In this document: piece by piece, positions 61,341 through 64,000 of the stretch
Layout of the letters: the number at the start of each line of letters is the position of its first letter
Position numbering within the stretch: the first letter of the stretch is position 1
DNA from: Grifola frondosa
Taxonomy: Eukaryota > Basidiomycota > Agaricomycetes > Polyporales > Grifolaceae
Reading direction: 5' to 3'
NCBI GenBank assembly: GCA_001683735.1
Contig: LUGG01000007.1
Coordinates: 558,001 to 622,000 of the forward strand
DNA length: 64,000 bases
Position numbers and translations under genes: made by a program
Notes under the pieces: generated by a model
The model's database searches: none
What the model saw: only the letters and a program-made list of their open reading frames with translations
What the model was told of the DNA's origin: nothing

Positions 61341-64000
61341 CTACTTCGAGCCCATCGCACTGAACATTTTAGAAACCCGACCCGATATCCTGCCAACGCC
61401 AAGTCCGACGCCCAGCAGCACCGCCAAATCCACCACAACCAGGGTGACTGCGGCGCACATAAACCGCGGCGCGAACACCTTCCACACCATGAGGTGCCGC
61501 CTGAGCCACGCTGAGCAGACCGCGCTCCCAAACAGGAGCACGGCATGGTAGAGCATCATCCCAAGAGCCGCGCGCACTGCGTCCCCGCGGACCCGGAGGT
61601 CGGCCCCCGGCTGCGGCAGCGGCGCGACGTTCCACAGCGCGAGCAGCGGCACAGCGAGCGCGAGGAGGAACTGCGGCCCGAAGGTGTTCAGGATGACGAG
61701 GAGCGGCGAGAACGGGTACGTGAGCGTCGGCGTGAGCATGAACGCGCTCTTCCACTGGATGGACGGGATCGCGGACTGGTGGCCCGTGCTGTAGAACGTG
61801 TGCAACGCCAACAGCGCCAGCGGCGTCACTTCGGCGAACCTCAGCGGGACACTCGCGGGCCGCAGCGAGTCCGCCTGCAGCACGGACGCCATGTTCGCGG
61901 ACGCGACTGCCGCCTCGAGGCCTCTGACATCGCGCACGCTGTCTACCACCTCGAGGTGCGCAAGGACGGCGATAGTGGCCAATCCAAGCACCAGTTGACC
62001 CGTTAACTGGGTGACGGGGTAGAGCAACCCGAGGAAGGTGCACCAGAATATGAGGTACGGCGCTCCGTACGCATTCGCAAAGCCGATCACTGTGACTTCC
62101 TTTTTGGTTTTGCCCTCTGCATCAGGCTCTGCCTTATTGCTGGTGACGATCTCGAGACACAGTGGGACAAGGTACCACAACGCAAGGCCGAAGAGGGTCC
62201 CGCTCATAGTGATCCGCGCAAGCCACGTCCTCACGAAGCGCATGTTGTCTGCACGAAGCGTCCCCCGGACTCCCCGTATTCGATGATCCAGAACAGGCTC
62301 CCCAGCACCAGTACCGTGGGGAGGACCGGCGCAGCATCAACGCCGCGACCCCTCTGTCGGATTTCGATATCTGGAGGAAAATACGAACGCCCCAAGGCAG
62401 AGCGAGCGCGGCGGGGACGGCTAAGAGCAGCACGGGGAACGGGGGAGAGGGCAGTGTCGAGGACGCGAAGAACGTGACGTGGCAGTATGGCTGCTGTTCC
62501 TCCCTGCAAACGGTGCTCGTCGCCATCAGTCGCACGCAAATCGCGAACAGAGCGGAGAACCCGAGAATGCGCAGGCGCAGGCGGACGGTCGGCGCTGTGA
62601 ACCCGACGATGACGGACGGGACGATCGAAGAAATCAGGAGGAAGAGGATCACACGATCCTCCCAGACTGTGAACGAGTTCGAAGCGAACGCAAGGGTGTG
62701 TAATATGAGCGGAAGGGGAAGTGATCTCAGTGCAATGCTGGACAACGAGAGCCGGGCGGTAACAATAACGCCAAGAGAAGAGGCAAGGGCTGCCCCAAAT
62801 AGCGCGTAGTCGACTGCACCCAGACCTTTCACATAACGCCTGAGGACGATGTGGGCAACGAAGCCCACAACACCGCCACCGACCGCACTGCGTACACACC
62901 ACAAACGTGTGCTCCCTGCCCACCCCTCCCACTCATTCTGTAATTCCCCAAGCCTTGAGAACAGCGCGAACGCTGCTACTAAGCCAACACTCAGTACGGT
63001 GAGACCCAGGGCCATCAACGAGACGTTGAACTGGGCCCATAGCATACGGCATGCGGCAAGAGCATTCCTAGTGTACATCATCATCGCAAGCCACCGAGCA
63101 TTATCGTCGCCTGCACCCGCCTCGACTTCCACTGTCACCCACATGCGTTCCAGCTCGTGCCAGGCACTATCGAGCTCTCCGCCGGATGGGCTCGCTCGGT
63201 ATATGTCAAGGTACCGCTTCACTTGTGCAGTATTGAGCGACAGGGCACGCGAGAACTGGCTTCCCTCCCGGTCGTGCCAAAACAACTCAGGGATGACCAT
63301 TCCTAGGTTATTGTATGGAATCGGGAGACCGAGGAGAAGCGAGAGCGATGGTACTAGATCAATCTGTTGGACGTGGCGTGACAGAATCTCCGATCCGGGG
63401 AACGCGCGCTCAGAAAGGACAAACTGTGGAATAGCGGCTTGTGGGTGGAGAAGCGGCCGACCCTTGCTGTAAATCCACAGAGCCGCTGATGTCTCGTGCT
63501 CACCATCTCCGCCGTGGTCGCCTTTGCGGTCCATTCCGTGATCGCCCAGAACGACCAGAAGTGTGTCATCGTCAAGCAGGTCAACGACGCGGCGCAAAAC
63601 GTCATTCATTTGTGACAACTTCGCTTTCATCGTCGGATGGTCTGGCCCGACGCGATGGCCGACGTGGTCAACGCCGAGGAAGTGCCCGATGAGGAAGTCC
63701 CACTGCGCGGGCTTTTGGCTAAGGAGGGGGAAGAGATGACGAATGACGCCCTCGTCGACTGTGTGCAGGTCCTCGACGTTGAAGGAATCAAACGGGAAGG
63801 ACATGTTCGCATCAAACGCGGTGGGGAAGACAGTTGTCCAGGTATCATCGCCCATGAAGGCTATCTATGGCGGATATTGGCAAGACGTGCGAGGAGCTAC
63901 TTGGAAGCATGGACCCACTTTCCTGCCTGCTGCGCGCAGCTGCTCAATGATCGAGTCCTCAAGAATGGAAGATCCTCCAAAATTGGAGCCCATGTCAATG
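61341..64000 (-). CDS. GPI13: GPI ethanolamine phosphate transferase 3 (PIG-O/GPI13), 5' end beyond window
   Basis: Minus strand; the start lies beyond 64000 and the stop is at 61341. From the right edge: F-G-G-S-S-I-L-E-D-S-I-I-E-Q-L-R-A-A-G-R-K-V, an intron (about 63876-63931), then the phosphodiesterase domain. That domain has F-M-G-D-D-T-W, H-F-L-G-V-D-H-V-G-H-R-V and L-G-D-H-G-M-D-R-K-G-D-H-G-G, the metal-binding Asp/His of the alkaline-phosphatase fold. The rest is a long multi-spanning membrane region. Frame breaks lie near 62340 and at the C run 62262-62266 (five C; a sixth would join G-E-S-G-G to T-L-R-A-D-N-M-R-F). The membrane part then runs open to the end. Family knowledge: it adds phosphoethanolamine to the third mannose of GPI in the ER. 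This is also the parent of the pseudogene at 32430-33260. Confidence 0.88.

Noticed and set aside
61545..62006. 153-codon plus-strand ORF rich in Arg/Glu
   Set aside because: Antisense of the hydrophobic membrane region of PIG-O; codon shadow.
1..64000. tRNA or rRNA genes
   Set aside because: No cloverleaf or rRNA-like stretch was recognised by eye; a covariance-model scan would be needed to exclude tRNAs in the intergenic gaps.

Overview
The window looks like nuclear DNA of a mushroom-forming basidiomycete (Agaricomycetes). Genes are cut by many short GT-AG introns of about 50-60 nt. The protein families also fit: small secreted Cys-rich proteins with a GPI-type tail, a basidiomycete-type sesquiterpene synthase, F-box proteins, a Plavaka-type transposase and a Ty3/gypsy LTR retrotransposon. 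Everything was read by eye; exon joins come from splice signals, reading frame and comparison of paralogues inside the window.

Layout. 1-5.8 kb: a cluster of five related Cys-rich GPI-type genes or remnants (two apparently intact, one without a visible start codon, two broken). 6.9-8.1 kb: a short-chain dehydrogenase (SDR), with a close paralogue at 24.0-25.3 kb in the opposite orientation. 8.7-23.5 kb: a conserved housekeeping block: DPH3 and MTO1 (divergent pair), a TPR/MYND protein, DIB1 and cyclophilin H (divergent pair), and a PIKfyve/FAB1-type lipid kinase. 25.5-30.4 kb: an F-box pseudogene, a second F-box-like gene and a rhodanese-domain gene. 30.5-33.3 kb: a terpene synthase that has lost its usual metal-binding motifs, then a decayed copy of the GPI ethanolamine-phosphate transferase (PIG-O) gene found at 61.3-64 kb.

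34.1-55.4 kb is a nest. A Plavaka transposase gene (minus strand) is split by a 16,965-bp LTR retrotransposon with 2.22-kb LTRs and a 4-bp target duplication (GCGG). Removing the insert restores the transposase reading frame exactly. The retroelement keeps gag, two retropepsin domains, and an integrase, but its RT/RNase H is missing and about 6 kb of unrelated degenerate sequence lies where it should be. Its LTR also carries an ORF of unknown function. 56.1-64 kb: a multi-exon gene of a lineage-restricted family, a low-complexity repeat patch, an APH-type kinase-like gene and the edge-truncated PIG-O gene.

One caution covers the whole window. The two LTRs differ by about ten single- or double-base indels and only one substitution. 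Several conserved genes (FAB1, PIG-O, APH, rhodanese, transposase) are broken by single missing bases, often in homopolymer runs. Many frameshifts reported here may therefore be sequence errors, not biological decay.
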